DNA of 64,000 nucleotides from Siphonodentalium dalli. Taxonomy: Eukaryota > Mollusca > Scaphopoda > Gadilida > Siphonodentaliidae. Below the pieces are notes generated by a model. It was not told where the DNA came from, searched no databases, and saw only the letters and a list, made by a program, of their open reading frames with translations. The first letter of the stretch is position 1; every line of letters begins with the position of its first letter. The position numbers and the translations under genes were made by a program. Positions 42,494-53,046 of the stretch are shown in pieces. The DNA lies in contig CP136061.1 of NCBI GenBank assembly GCA_032622095.1, positions 35,161,797-35,225,796 on the forward strand. The letters are read 5' to 3'.

Positions 42494-43232
42494 ATCATGC
42501 CATGAATCTCTACTCTGGCTAACGCCCATAGAGATCATATTCCACCAGTACAAAACCTTGGAACTTTTTGAAGTTTTGACAGGGAACCTTATAAAGTCGA
42601 AAAAAATAAGGCGGGGAATATATTTCTTTGTTATCTGTTCCTTAATAATGTACTTCACTGTGGGTGATTGTCCCAACTCAAAATTGCATGTTTTTATCTG
42701 ACTTAATTTTTCTCTCGTAATTAATTTACCAGGAAAAAATCAATAATTGTAAGCGACGCAGAGGAAAATCGCTCACAAATTTACTTACATCGTGAAATTT
42801 CAATTGGGACCTTCACCTACAGTGAAGTACATTATTAAGGAACAGATACTAACTAAGAAATATACTCCCCGCTTTATTTAGTCGAATTTATAATTAAGGT
42901 TCCCTGTCAACACTTCAATAAGTTCCAAGGTTTTGTACTGGTGGAATATGATCTCTACGTGCGTTAGCCATAGTAGAGTTTCATTAGCCATAGTAGAGTT
43001 TCATTAGCCATAGTAGAGTTTCATTAGCCATAGTAGAGTTTCATTAGCCATAGTAGAGTTTCATTAGCCATAGTAGAGTTTCATTAGCCATAGTAGAGTT
43101 TCATTAGCCATAGTAGAGTTTCATTAGCCATAGTAGAGTTTCATAAGCCATAGTAGAGTTTCATAAGCCATAGTAGAGTTTCATTAGCCATAGTAGAGTT
43201 TCATTAGCCATAGTAGAGTTTCATGGCATGAT
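42494..43232. mobile_element. Foldback element (ATCATGCCATGA ends) with one-sided array
   Basis: Inverted arms of about 200 bp: GATCATATTCCACCAGTACA, AAAACCTTGGAACTT, GACAGGGAACCTTATAA, GGGGAATATATTTCTT and CTTAATAATGTACTTCACTG on the left have complements on the right. The right arm contains 13 perfect-length copies of a 20-bp unit (42965-43224) where the left arm has one. A second copy of the family is at 53047-53990. No ORF is supportable. Confidence 0.8.
42965..43224 (+). repeat. 20-bp minisatellite, 13 units
   Basis: Unit TAGCCATAGTAGAGTTTCAT without length variation; two neighbouring junctions read CATAAGCC instead of CATTAGCC. It is an expansion inside the right arm of the foldback element. 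Confidence 0.95.
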
Positions 43233-43451
43233 ATACGCAGCTAACTACACGAGAAGTAACACCTATGTAGTTCCACCTGTAGTCACTACCTAAAATTGCT
43301 TGTAAATAGCACGCAATTATCTCGCAAGAATCAACCATATACAGGTATTTTTAAAGGTAATGTCAGTAGCACCGTTACACGTGGAACTATACGGAATGTT
43401 CACTTGTCATGTCAGTGTCCATATCGTTAATACATCTAAATCGTTAATACG
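43233..43451. other. No feature seen
   Basis: Short unassigned stretch with the phrase ATCGTTAATAC repeated at 43419 and 43440. Confidence 0.35.
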
Positions 43452-43673
43452 ATGCATGTTTCCGTTCACATTCTTGTGCCATATATGGTTTCATGCGACG
43501 AAATGCCTGCAAAACTTACGGTGCAAAATTGCGAGTGTATGGACGCACCCTTAGTGTCATTACACGTTGAACACATTGACACGAAGGATAGTAACATTGC
43601 GGTTACAAATAGAACCTCATGTCAGACTATAACGGACACGGCTCATTCGAGCTTCCAAATTGTGTGTACGTAA
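43452..43673 (+). CDS. Weak exon candidate, extracellular-type composition
   Basis: The frame reads VSVHILVPYMVSCDEMPAKL, TVQNCECMDAPLVSLHVEHI and NIAVTNRTSCQTITDTAHSS and finishes IVCT at a stop that could instead be a donor (GTGTAC|GTAATT, about 43670). Four cysteines, alternating hydrophobics and an NRT glycosylation sequon suit a secreted or extracellular domain. No acceptor is convincing and no family is recognised; an overlapping frame (43360-43554) is also open. Confidence 0.25.
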   Translation: MHVSVHILVPYMVSCDEMPAKLTVQNCECMDAPLVSLHVEHIDTKDSNIAVTNRTSCQTITDTAHSSFQIVCT

Positions 43674-43689
43674 TTTGGAAGGATCGATT

Positions 43690-44620
43690 GACAAATACAC
43701 CAAATATTGACATATCGGCTTTATATGCTCTGAAAAAAATACTAGCCATGGTCCCCGCCATTTTCCGGCTGTTTTAAATATTTCGCACAGAAGCAGGGGG
43801 AAGTCGGAAAAAATTTGCAGGCACGTATGCTGATTTTTTACTTTCGACCCTTGTTGGGACACACCCACCCACGCGTCCAATTTGTTTTCCGTTTTCGGCA
43901 GTTTTTTCCGACCATTTTGGACACCCACCCCCATTTTAACACTAAAACAGAGATTTGCAGGGGGGATTCACTGTAAACAGCCGTATATGAATTTCTGTGC
44001 ATACTATTAGTCATGGATGTTAACATTGACATGTAAATAGGAATAAGTCATTTTGGGGTCATTTGGTCAAAAAAAACATGACTGCCAGCAGCCATCTTGG
44101 ATTTCAAAATTCAATCCATTAGCATGGGCTACAGGCTATACTGTTTGTCTGATCATCATGACATTTGTCATTTATGTTAATATTGACATATATATGTGTT
44201 TTAAGCCAAACTCATTGCAAAAAACAGTCAAAAAGACTTGCAGGAAAAATATTTTTGAGTTGCGAAAAAAATTGTTTGTTGGTCTTATCGACCACCCACC
44301 CACCCCGGCATACGTGACCGGAAAAAACTTTTTTCCACACCCCTGATAGAAGTGAAATAAACGCTCTTTATTTATACCATATCAGGAATAGACTAACACG
44401 GAACCCTCTTCTTCTTTTTTTGTTCATGCCGTACGTGTGGCTGTTGTTTGATTGGAACACAAATACCGTGTTAAAAGTTGTCTGTTTGTGACATCAATGC
44501 GTCTCTCTAGGACATGTAATGCATGTAGAAAAAAAGGTACTTTTTATCGACCTATTTCGATGCTGGAAAAAATTCAAAACCGAATATTAGTAGCTATATT
44601 TGGGAGAGCATGTGGCTTTA
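43690..44620 (+). repeat. AAATAAAGAGCG-family repeat, copy 3, interrupted
   Basis: The left part (TATCGGCTTTATATGCTCTG, GCCATTTTCCGGCTG) ends near 43780 and the family resumes near 44350 (AATAAACGCTCTTTATTTAT, AATAGACTAACACGGAACC). The intervening 560 bp contain two versions of a C/A-rich ACCACCCACCC phrase and GGACACCCACCCCC, a different dispersed repeat. Confidence 0.5.
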
Positions 44621-44689
44621 ATTTAATAAAACAAATAATGGCATACTTTGCTTAGCGTCATCACTTTCTCACCAATATAACTAATTTCA

Positions 44690-45597
44690 GCAGGTCATTG
44701 TAACACTAGCAATTCAACAGGACCCGCCAAGGCACCATCGTCATAACATTAAGCAGGACCCACCAACATCAAAGCAAACCATCAGGACACGTCATTTATA
44801 CAATTAATAGCAGGACCCACCAGCATCAAAGAAATTCAGCAGGACCCACCAACATTATAAAATTATAACACGACCCACCAACATCACAGAAATACAGCAG
44901 GACCCATCAATATCATAACATTATAACATGACCCACCAACATCAAAGATATTCAGCAGGACCCATCATTATCATAACATTATAACATGACCCACCAGCAT
45001 CAAAGAAATTCAGCAGGACCCATCAATATCATAACATTATAACATGACCCACCAACATCACAGAAATACAGCAGGACCCATCAATATCATAACATTATAA
45101 CATGACCCACCAACATCACAGAAATACAGCAGGACCCATCAATATCATAACATTATAACATGACCCACCAACATCAAAGATATTCAGCAGGACCCATCAT
45201 TATCATAACATTATAACATGATGCACCAACATCACAAAAATACAGCAGGACTCAACAGCATCATCAAATTATAGCAGGACCCACCAGCATCATAGCGACA
45301 CAACAGGACCCACCAACATCAAAACAATCGAACAGGACCCACCAACATCATAACAGTAAGCGGGACCCACCAACATCAAAGCAATCCAGCAAGACCCACC
45401 AGCATCTTAACATTATAACATGACCCACAATCATCAAAGATATTCAGCAGGACCCATCAACATCATAACATGACCCACCAACATCAAAGAAAATCAGCGG
45501 GATTAGCCAGCACTCTAGCAGGACCCACCAGCATCATAGCTAAATCAGCAGATCGCACCAACATCAAAGAATTAAGCAGTACCCACCAACATCACAA
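44690..45597 (+). repeat. Degenerate GCAGGACCCACCAACATCA minisatellite
   Basis: A unit of about 29-30 bp (AGCAGGACCCACCAACATCA plus AAGAAATTC) is repeated roughly 30 times. In the middle, pairs have fused into a 58-bp dimer whose second half reads TATAACATGACCCACCAACA. Edges are more diverged than the centre, as expected of an old array renewed internally. Confidence 0.9.
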
Positions 45598-45623
45598 GGC
45601 AGAGTTTGATCCCCTCAATACGT

Positions 45624-45866
45624 TGGTCTGACCACTGCCATCACGGATACAGAATGTAAGGAAACCTTCCATATTTTATTTATAAGACTTTGTCGCTTAC
45701 AATTCATTCTGCGTTATTTACGGCGTTATTCTGAAAAACTGAAGTGTCAATATTCATTTGGAAATTGGCTATAGATAAAATCAGAATGAATTGTAACCGA
45801 CAACAGTCTTAAATCAAAATGATAGATTTAATACATTATGTATACGTGATGGTAGTGGTCAGACCA
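45624..45866. mobile_element. Foldback MITE, TGGTCTGACCACT ends
   Basis: TGGTCTGACCACTGCCATCA at 45624 pairs with TGATGGTAGTGGTCAGACCA ending 45866; inside, AAGACTTTGTCGCTTACAAT pairs with ATTGTAACCGACAACAGTCTT. A related fragment (GTCAGACCACTGTATTCAGA, TTAGAATTCATTGTGC) is at 63551-63600. Confidence 0.75.
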
Positions 45867-45990
45867 TCGTAGCGAGGCCATTGAGCTCTTCTTCCCAGTT
45901 TGTCATAACGATTCAGCCCGATGAGTTGTGGAACATTCGTGTGAAGCATCTGTTTTGGCCAGCAAATGTGAGATACCTATAATATTCATA
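45867..45990. other. Spacer, no feature
   Basis: Short unassigned sequence between two transposons. Confidence 0.35.
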
Positions 45991-46380
45991 TTAACCCTTT
46001 ACCCAACAAACCGGCCAAATAAAGCTTCAACAGCCTAAAATATCTTCGGTCTGTCTCAATAGAACCATACAAATATGGATATCATTGGAACCGGCTCCTT
46101 GACCACATTGTGATAGTTACAGTTATGCCCTGTGCCAATGCATTCTCTTATATATGCGAGTCGACCATAGGTCGCCTCGCATATATAAGAGAATGCATTG
46201 GCCTAAACAAAATCTTTTTTTAACACTTTTTACCATTTTTTCTTACATTCTTTAACAATTTTATAATTTTTAATGTGTTAAGCCAATGCATTCTCTTATA
46301 TATGCGAGGCGACCTATGGTCGACTCGCATATATAAGAGAATGCATTGGCACAGGGCCCTTCTGTTGGGTAAAGGGTTAA
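45991..46380 (-). mobile_element. piggyBac-like double-hairpin MITE (type A), opposite orientation
   Basis: TTAA at 45991-45994 and 46377-46380; here the unique third (CTTCAACAGCCTAAAATATC to GTGATAGTTACAGTTATG) comes first, then hairpins at about 46134-46200 and 46284-46350 and the GGGCCCTTCTGTTGGGTAAA end. It is one of the most complete copies in the window. Confidence 0.88.
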
Positions 46381-47380
46381 GTCGAGACATTTTGGGAGGT
46401 GTGGGGAATATGTACACTGACCACACCACCAAAATGTAACATGTTCTCCAGCCCAAGTAACTTGTTACAAGTCGAAATAAAAAAATTAAATATAAATCTC
46501 TCACAAACGAATGGTATCCGACGGGAATAAATAAACAATCAATCAATATCTGCCAACGTGCTAATCTTTTCTCAGTGTTGGCAATCATTCTGAACTCCTC
46601 GACCTGTGACCTCTGCGGGCCCAGGGTGGCGGAATCTGACGAGGTTTGCCGAATGTGTTGGCAAGATTGACTTACAACTTAGACCACAGTATGTGTCGTG
46701 ATTCCAAAAATAGAATGTGCTTGCTGAATCCATGTATCACAATCATTGTTTCGTTATATAATCCCAAGAATAGTCACTTCTGCTTTCAGTCATCGCGATA
46801 TTATTATAGACAAATATAGTTTCATTCGTCGTCGCAGGCAAGGATAGATAACCGTGCACGTCATCACATTAAAATAACAGAACCAGGAACAATACGTCAC
46901 TGATATAATATATAAACCGTCGCTTCGAATATCTATTAAAGGCGCACTTAATTTTCGAACCCCCAGATCACATTATATAAACTATATGCCAAAGTATATA
47001 CCATTTCTATCACATTATATAAAATATATGCCAAATTATATACCATTTAAAAGAGGAATTTTCAACTTATGCGATGTAATAAACAGTGAACATGTTGTTT
47101 TTGTTGCGATATCGACATCTGTTCTGTACTGAAGTTTCTACATAAAGTCTATTATTTTCAATTGAAGGAAAGATCTATATATTTAAATGTAGAGTTATTC
47201 CCATTCATTGAAAATAAACTATAGTTTGAATTATGTTGCATTCTGGGAGCCATAACGGGGGAAATGATATTATGATTTCAGCTATTTTGTTTTACTCTAT
47301 GCTCACATTCTGAGACACAGAATGTCCAAATGGTAATGAATTTATAGTATGATAATCATATTTTATGGCATAGATCGTTA
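46381..47380. other. No supportable gene
   Basis: A 45-bp sequence (ATCACATTATATAAACTATA..TATATACCATTT) is tandemly duplicated at about 46966-47052. The ORF 46220-46588 is mostly shadow of the neighbouring transposon. Confidence 0.35.
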
Positions 47381-47849
47381 TTAACCCTTTCAGTGCCAGG
47401 TCCGATTTTTGTATCAACCCATATACCCTGTGCCAATGCATTATCTTATATATGCGAGTCGACCATAGGTCGCCTCGCATATATAAGAGAATGCATTGGC
47501 CTAACAATTTTTCGTCATTTGTTATTATTGTTTACAATTTTTTACAATTTTAATAATTTTTTCTTATAATCTTTAACAGACTTATTTTGTAGGTTTAGTG
47601 CCAGGGAACCTTACGTTTTTCATGGGCATCAAAATTATTACTATGAATACTTGGTGATAGTGTTGAGTTATAACATGCCCCTAAGGTTTTAACCAGTTTG
47701 TTTTTAAATTCGCTATAGCATGCTTAAGCATACCCAAAAAAATTCAACCAAAAAAAAAAAATCTAAAATTAATTTTTATTTTTTAGGGCCGATTTTACAG
47801 ACAGTAAATTATGGCCGATGAGATCGGCCCCTGGCACTGAAAGGGTTAA
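47381..47849 (+). mobile_element. TTAA MITE type B, full-length copy
   Basis: TTAA at 47381-47384 and 47846-47849, ends CCCTTTCAGTGCCAGG and CCTGGCACTGAAAGGG. One hairpin (about 47433-47499) follows CAACCCATATACCCTGTGCC, and the rest, including GGCCGATTTTACAGACAG and GGCCGATGAGATCGGCCCC, is unique to type B. The shorter relative at 14005-14236 is an internal deletion of the same design. Confidence 0.85.
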
Positions 47850-47984
47850 AACCGTATATCAAGGCACTGTAAAAAAAATAATCGCTGACTCGAAAATTAA
47901 GTGGTCCTTTAAATGGATGAGGGGTGTTTGATGTTCAATATGGGGGCACAATCGATACCTATTTTCCTTGTACATTTCCAAGCC

Positions 47985-48205
47985 TTGAAATAGTGTCTGT
48001 CATTTGCAGAATGAGGTTCACAGAGGGTGAATTTAGTGATGCTACCCCGCAAATTCACCCTCTGGGAACCTCATTCTGCTGAGGTGTAAGCAGAATGAGG
48101 TCCCCAGAGGGTGAATTTGGTGATGCTATCCCGCTATGCGGGGTAGCATCACTAAATTCACCCTCTGGGGACCTCATACTGCAAATGATAGGCACGCTAT
48201 TTCAA
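47985..48205. mobile_element. Double-hairpin MITE, CTAGCATCACTAAATTCACC family, compact copy
   Basis: CCTTGAAATAGTGTCTGTCA at the left and its near-complement at the right enclose two hairpins back to back (about 48007-48082 and 48090-48180). The second is a perfect fold of GCAGAATGAGGTCCCCAGAG..TTTGGTGATGCTA around CCCGC/GCGGG. TTGTACATTTC lies outside both ends (about 47969 and 48210), a possible 11-bp target duplication. Confidence 0.8.
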
Positions 48206-48715
48206 GGATTGTACATTTCAGTTATAAATATGAGTATTTAACATATTTTTGAATGGGCAAAAATGATTGTTAATTTCCACATCCCATGTACTGGTTTTCC
48301 CATCAGACGAACGATAATATATGTTTTAAACAAATTAGAAATAAAAACGACTTTGGGTTGGAGACTTGATTGGTGACGTACGTTCTGCTTTGGGTTAGAG
48401 GCTTGATTGGTGACGTAGGTTCCTGGTCCTGATCAAATCGACTGGTAATCTTCATGCTTCAAATTAAACATAATTGTCACGTTTCAGAGATAAAATATGT
48501 CATAAAGACTCATATGCCTTATGTCCCACAAAGACCTATCTATAAACTTCAAATTAATAACAAAGACGGTCGTCTCAATTCTGCGAGGAACGTTAAAAGT
48601 AGATAAACGGTATATAAGTCGTTCTGTGGCACGAAAAATGCGTGTGTAAGTATTTCAATAATGGGTGTGTATTCGAATCGGTGTTCGCGAATAGTATATA
48701 TAGAGCAGCAAGACG
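48206..48715. other. No gene; 40-bp duplication
   Basis: CTTTGGGTTGGAGACTTGAT and CTTTGGGTTAGAGGCTTGAT, each followed by TGGTGACGTA, are adjacent at about 48350 and 48390. Nothing else is assignable. Confidence 0.4.
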
Positions 48716-49040
48716 GGTCTAGATTATCACGCCCACCCCGAATTCAAACCAGCGAACATGTTCTGTTCTATAGCTTCTTCTCGTGTGTTTGAATCGCCAA
48801 GAACCTATTGGCGGTATATACGCATTGTCACTGAGTCGCGGCCATATTGGATCCATCCAGCCTCGTTCCATTTGTTTAGTGCTACAGGTCAAAGTTCTGG
48901 AGTAGAATTCCATATTTGGAGCTTTTTTAATATTCATGAATTACATATATGGAATGCTATTCCAGAACTTTGACCTAGCACTAAAAATGGAACGGGGCTG
49001 GATGGATCCCATACATGGCCGCGACTCAGCGACAAAGCGT
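48716..49040. mobile_element. Palindromic element with 100-bp arms
   Basis: Arms 48820-48920 and 48945-49040 pair: GAGTCGCGGCCAT, GGATCCATCCAGCC, CGTTCCAT, TAGTGCTA and GGTCAAAGTTCTGGA each have complements in mirrored order. The left flank (48720-48820: GATTATCACGCCCACCCCGA to GAATCGCCAAGAACCTATT) recurs at 50863-50985, so it belongs to a larger repeat family. Confidence 0.75.
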
Positions 49041-49185
49041 ATTCGATCCGTCTTGGTAAACTGTCCCTCCCGAACCACCGAGAACGCGACTTGAAATACA
49101 CATCATGTGTTCATTGACCTGGTTTAATCCCAGAACGTGACAGGAGTTTAATTTGAAGCTTGAAGATTATGAGTCGATTTAAATT

Positions 49186-49475
49186 TCAGTCGACATCCGG
49201 AAGATCAGACGAAGGCGTCCGGTCACGTGGCGTAAAACCCCGCGGGGAATTCCCGTTAAACCCATCTCTTTCTATTCCGGAAGTCGTCCGTCCTTTTGGT
49301 CTGAATCCCTTATCAGCGGACTCGCACAAGATGAGATTTCGCGAGGAACCACGAGATGAGAGTTTCTTGAACTGGTCCCTTGATCCGATTGTGAACGTCG
49401 TTCCTTCTCGTTCGCTCATCCCTGACTCTGGGCTGGCAGTCTCACTCCTGTCAGCGTATCCCCAAGGCCACGTCG
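49186..49475 (-). CDS. C-terminal exon of a single-pass membrane protein (predicted)
   Basis: On the minus strand an acceptor TTATGTTTCAG precedes CG ACG TGG, and the frame runs 95 codons to TGA (49186-49188). The first two bases complete the codon begun by the T at the end of exon 54342-54436, so the phases fit. The product starts STWPWGYADRSETASPESG, continues SRDQFKKLSSRGSSRN and ends TPRDRTPSSDLPDVD: hydrophilic, basic, Ser-rich and probably disordered, as expected of a cytoplasmic tail. GC content is well above the surroundings. The plus-strand ORF at 49160-49486 is its shadow. No family is recognised, and the join to the membrane exon across a 4.9-kb intron is inferred from phase only. 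Confidence 0.55.
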
Positions 49476-49692
49476 CTGAAACATAATCGAACTGTTAATT
49501 AATATCAGAGTCAACTCAAAAATGCACTCTTTAATGATATGCCCATCGTGACCACTTTGTCATTTAACACATGTGTAACTATAACAAAGACAAAATACAT
49601 TAAACGCAGTAAGGCGTGAGCCGAGTGTCAGGAATCGAACACCGAGAACGTGTTCTCCGGTCTGGATTATCACACAGGCCCCTGGGGAAAAT

Positions 49693-49936
49693 ACCAGATA
49701 TACCATAACCCTAACCCATATATACCATAACCCTAACCCTAACCCTAACCCATATATACCATAACCCTAACCCTAACCCATATATACCATAACCCTAACC
49801 CTAACCCCAACCCATATATACCATAACCCTAACCCTAACCCATATATACCATAACCCTAACCCTAACCCATATATACCATAACCCTAATCCTAACCATAT
49901 ATACCATAACCCTAACCCTAAACCATAGATACCATA
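49693..49936 (+). repeat. Interstitial CCCTAA (telomere-type) minisatellite
   Basis: ATATATACCATAACCCTAAC units of about 28-34 bp, each with two to four CCCTAA hexamers, repeat about eight times. Length differs between units by whole CCCTAA hexamers. It is fully inside the transposon at 49674-50862. Confidence 0.92.
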
Positions 49937-50647
49937 ACAGCAGGGGTGCCGGATGAGGAGGCAGCTGACCCCCCTCCCCTTGACCAAGGGGGCGAGCGGG
50001 GGCAGGACTTGCCCTTTTTCTGGAGACAGAAAATGCTTTTTGTGTGTTTAATCTCGTGTTTTTATAGCAAAATGTGACTTTTTTTGTCCAAATACCACCA
50101 ATTTCACAAGGAATATTAATGTTTTGTCACATTTATCACAAAACGGCCATAAAAACCGACAAATACCATTAAAATAGGGATTTTTGCCTCAATGAATTTA
50201 TTGTTATTTTCCCGAATTTGCGGAGAAAATGCCCTTTTTGTAGGCTCTGCCCCCCCCCCCCGCCCTTGGATGCTTCCGACGACCCTGCATAACAGAGACA
50301 AGGTTCGCAAGTCCCATTTTGGGGAAAACACACCATCTATCACATTCCTCATAGATTATCAAAATATTTCAGGCATATTTTGCCTGAGTTAACAATTGTT
50401 TAGAATTATTGAAGATATTAAGCGGACAGGGAGACTGACGACCCGTTTTACTCACAAATTTCCAGTAGATATTGCAAGTTTTCTGTACGATGTCTCAACT
50501 TCCCTTCGTTTGATATTATGGAATTATACATAGAAAGAAAGGAAATTTCATGGCCAATATAAGGCACATTGAAATATATTGTGACTGATATAAACGATTT
50601 TGAGAATCTATGAGCAATATGATAGATGGTGTGTTTTTGCCCAAAAT

Positions 50648-50843
50648 CGGACTTGCGGACCTTGTCACTGGTATAGTATATATTGGTATATCTGATCAGA
50701 CTTGCGGACCTTGTCACTGGTATAGTATATATTGGTATATCTGATCAGACTTGCGGACCTTGTCACTGGTATAGTATATATTAGTATATCTGATCAGACT
50801 TGCGGACCTTGTCACTGGTATAGTATATATTGGTATATCTCAT
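50648..50843 (+). repeat. 49-bp minisatellite, 4 copies
   Basis: CAGACTTGCGGACCTTGTCA recurs at exactly 49-bp steps (first at about 50649), each with CTGGTATAGTATATATTGGT and ATATCTGAT. It is the right subterminal array of the same transposon. Confidence 0.92.
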
Positions 50844-50872
50844 ATTTTCCCCAGGGGCCTGTGGATTATCAC

Positions 50873-51420
50873 GCACTCACCGAAATCGAGGAGTGATAAT
50901 CCAAACCAGCTCGGTCCGTTCCTACATAGCCTCGTCTCCGGTGTTCGAATCGCCAAGAACCTATTCATTGTATACGTCACTGCATGAGTCGCGGTCATTG
51001 ATTCTTTTAAATGAGGTATGGTTGTCAAACTACCTCCACACACATACTACCTAATATCTCGTATATCGGCGTTCAAGCTGTTGAGAATTTTAATGTTTTT
51101 TTTCTCCTCACAAATTAAAATGTCGCCTTACTCCTGATTGTTGTGCCAACGTATATATACTATGCACGTGGAGATGCCAATGGACACTTGTGTTTGTTTG
51201 CCTCGCAGAGAAGCTCTATATATTCACAACATGGTCCGGTGTTTTGGGGTCAATATAAGGCGAATAAATGTAACACCACGCCCAATTAATATGGTGGACA
51301 ATGCCAAATGTGTGTAGGGATGAAAACATTTTATTTTCTAAGTAAATAAAGAAGACGGTCCGTATATTATAAGTACCGAAATCAATGGATAGAACCCATT
51401 GTATCCTTTCTCGCATATGA
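50873..51420. repeat. Partial copy of the repeat at 48720-48850, then unassigned
   Basis: AACCAGC, TCGTCTCCGGTGTTCGAATC, GCCAAGAACCTATT and GAGTCGCGGTCAT match 48745-48850. GGATTATCACGCACTCACCG with GAGGAGTGATAATCC is a hairpin. From about 51010 nothing is recognised. Confidence 0.5.
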
Positions 51421-51423
51421 CCC

Positions 51424-51869
51424 AAGTCTGAGTTTAGTGTGCCTGTCATTTGAAGAATGAGGTCCCCAGAGGGTGAAATTAATGACGCTATCCCGCATAG
51501 CGGGCTAGCATCACTAAATTCACCTCTGGTGACCTCATTCTGCTTAGGCCTCATCTTCTACGGAAAGTTTCTTTCTTCACAACGATTCTATTTTTGTTTT
51601 TCACTTTAGTTTCTCTATACACTGTATCCACAAATTGGCAGACGACACATTACATAATCGAGGTGCCAAATGGATGTACATGTATATCACAATATTCGCC
51701 ATTTGGGAACTTCAATATGAGTCTATGTCCCCCATATCAGATGACGCCATGCAGTGAGGTCCACAGAGGGTGATTTGGTGATGCTAGCTCGCTTTGCGGG
51801 ATAGCGTCACTAAATTTACTCTCTGTGAGCCTCATTATGCAAATGATAGGCACACTAAACTCAGACTTG
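51424..51869. mobile_element. Double-hairpin MITE, CTAGCATCACTAAATTCACC family, long copy
   Basis: AAGTCTGAGTTTAGTGTGCC at the left is matched by GGCACACTAAACTCAGACTT at the right. Hairpins lie at about 51454-51543 and 51755-51840. Between them is about 200 bp, including CCACAAATTGGCAGACGACA, that also precedes the hairpin at 54155. Confidence 0.8.
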
Positions 51870-52067
51870 ACTTGACCTATATCACTATATACCAACAGAT
51901 CGAACTGTTGATACTCGAGTAACAATGCTAACTGTACTGCAAAGATTGGCAATAGCTATGCAGTGTCCTTACATCAATTATGTTGTGGGCTATTAGCCTT
52001 CCAAATAGCACTCGAATCTGTTCATTGCTATTTGACTTGAAGACATTTTTTTGTCTCGTAGAGATGT
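51870..52067. other. Spacer, no feature
   Basis: Unassigned. Confidence 0.3.
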
Positions 52068-52915
52068 GTGCCCTTTATGAGAAGCTGTATTCAGCACAGG
52101 GCATTCTTATATTATCCGGATTTATATAGGGTGTATGCATCATTAATGGATGCATTGTCAATACAGGGTAAACAAGTGCTGCTCGAAGTGTGGATAAAAG
52201 GGCGTCCGGCCACAGTGTCCCCCGAAAAAGTGGCTTCATTGGGGGCATCAGCTTTTCTGGAAAAAATAACAAGGACCCTAAATCCGAAGCAACCAGACAA
52301 AAATGGGTGGATCGAACTTGATCTGTATTTCGAGCTGATAAACTCATATACCAAATTTGATTCAGATATGATCACACAAACTAAAGTTATCATTCGGTAA
52401 CCAGAAATTGACAGGATTCTAAGTCGAAAAAGGGCCATAACTCTCGCAAAATGGGCAGAGCAAACCCATATTCGAACCTGACCTGTACTTCGAGCTGATA
52501 AACGAACATTCCAAATTTGGGCGGAGCAAACCCATATTCGAACTTGACCTGTATATAGGGCTGATAAACTCACATACCAAATTTGGTTCAGATATGATCA
52601 CACAAACTGAAGTTATCATCCGGAAACCAGAAAATTACAAGATTCTAATTAAAAAAAGGGCAATAACTCTCGCAAAAATGGGCGGAGCAAATCCATATTC
52701 GAACTTGACCTGTATTTTGGTCTGATAAACTCACCTATGAAATTTGATTTGTATCTATTAACCGAAACTAAAGTTATCACCCGGAAAACATTTCCGGACG
52801 CACGCACGGACGCACAGACGGACGGACGGACGCCTCGACGGACGGACGGACGGACACCGGCTATTTTAATAGTCCCCCGAAAAAAACATTCGGGGGACAT
52901 ATATGCAGTGGCACC
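52068..52915 (+). repeat. Tandem module repeat (GGGCGGAGCAAACCCATATTCG) ending in (GGAC)n
   Basis: Modules of 110-220 bp with GGGC(C/A)ATAACTC, CGCAAAA(T)ATGGGC(A/G)GAGCAAA, GAACTTGACCTGTA, GCTGATAAACTCA and TATGATCACACAAACT(A/G)AA repeat about four times, finishing in GGACGGACGGACGCC (52800-52855) and ACCGGCTATTTTAATAGTCC. This is a common noncoding mollusc repeat design (recollection). The ORFs of 83-153 codons on the minus strand and 110 on the plus strand are shadows. Confidence 0.6.
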
Positions 52916-53046
52916 TTCTGGAAAAATGAATGTTCATACGAACGGAAATTTTTGTTATTCGCTACAAGTCCGAGTACATACAGGGGAGGGTGGGTGTCTC
53001 AACACCCCCTCAACTTTAGTCATTTAAGTTGATAATTTCATGCTAG

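Larger units (their letters stand above)
49664..50872. mobile_element. 1.19-kb transposon with telomere-repeat subterminal array
   Basis: The ends ACAGGCCCCTGGGGAAAATA (49674) and its complement (to 50862) continue as inverted repeats through AGATATACCA. GGATTATCAC flanks both sides (49664-49673, 50863-50872), a 10-bp direct repeat. Inside the left end is a CCCTAA-bearing minisatellite and inside the right end a 49-bp minisatellite. The centre holds a C/G-rich GGGGGCAGGACTTGCCC-type repeat, a 13-C run near 50250 and an inverted pair (about 50297-50372 with 50578-50669). No transposase is present. Subterminal tandem arrays and 9-10 bp duplications suit Mutator-like elements (inference). Confidence 0.75.

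Noticed and set aside
49160-49486. Plus-strand 108-codon ORF as the gene at this place
   Set aside because: The minus strand has the splice acceptor, matching phase and a more plausible tail composition; the plus ORF is its antisense shadow.
49693-49936. Chromosome-fusion telomere relic
   Set aside because: The tract lies wholly within a transposon with inverted ends and flanking direct repeats.
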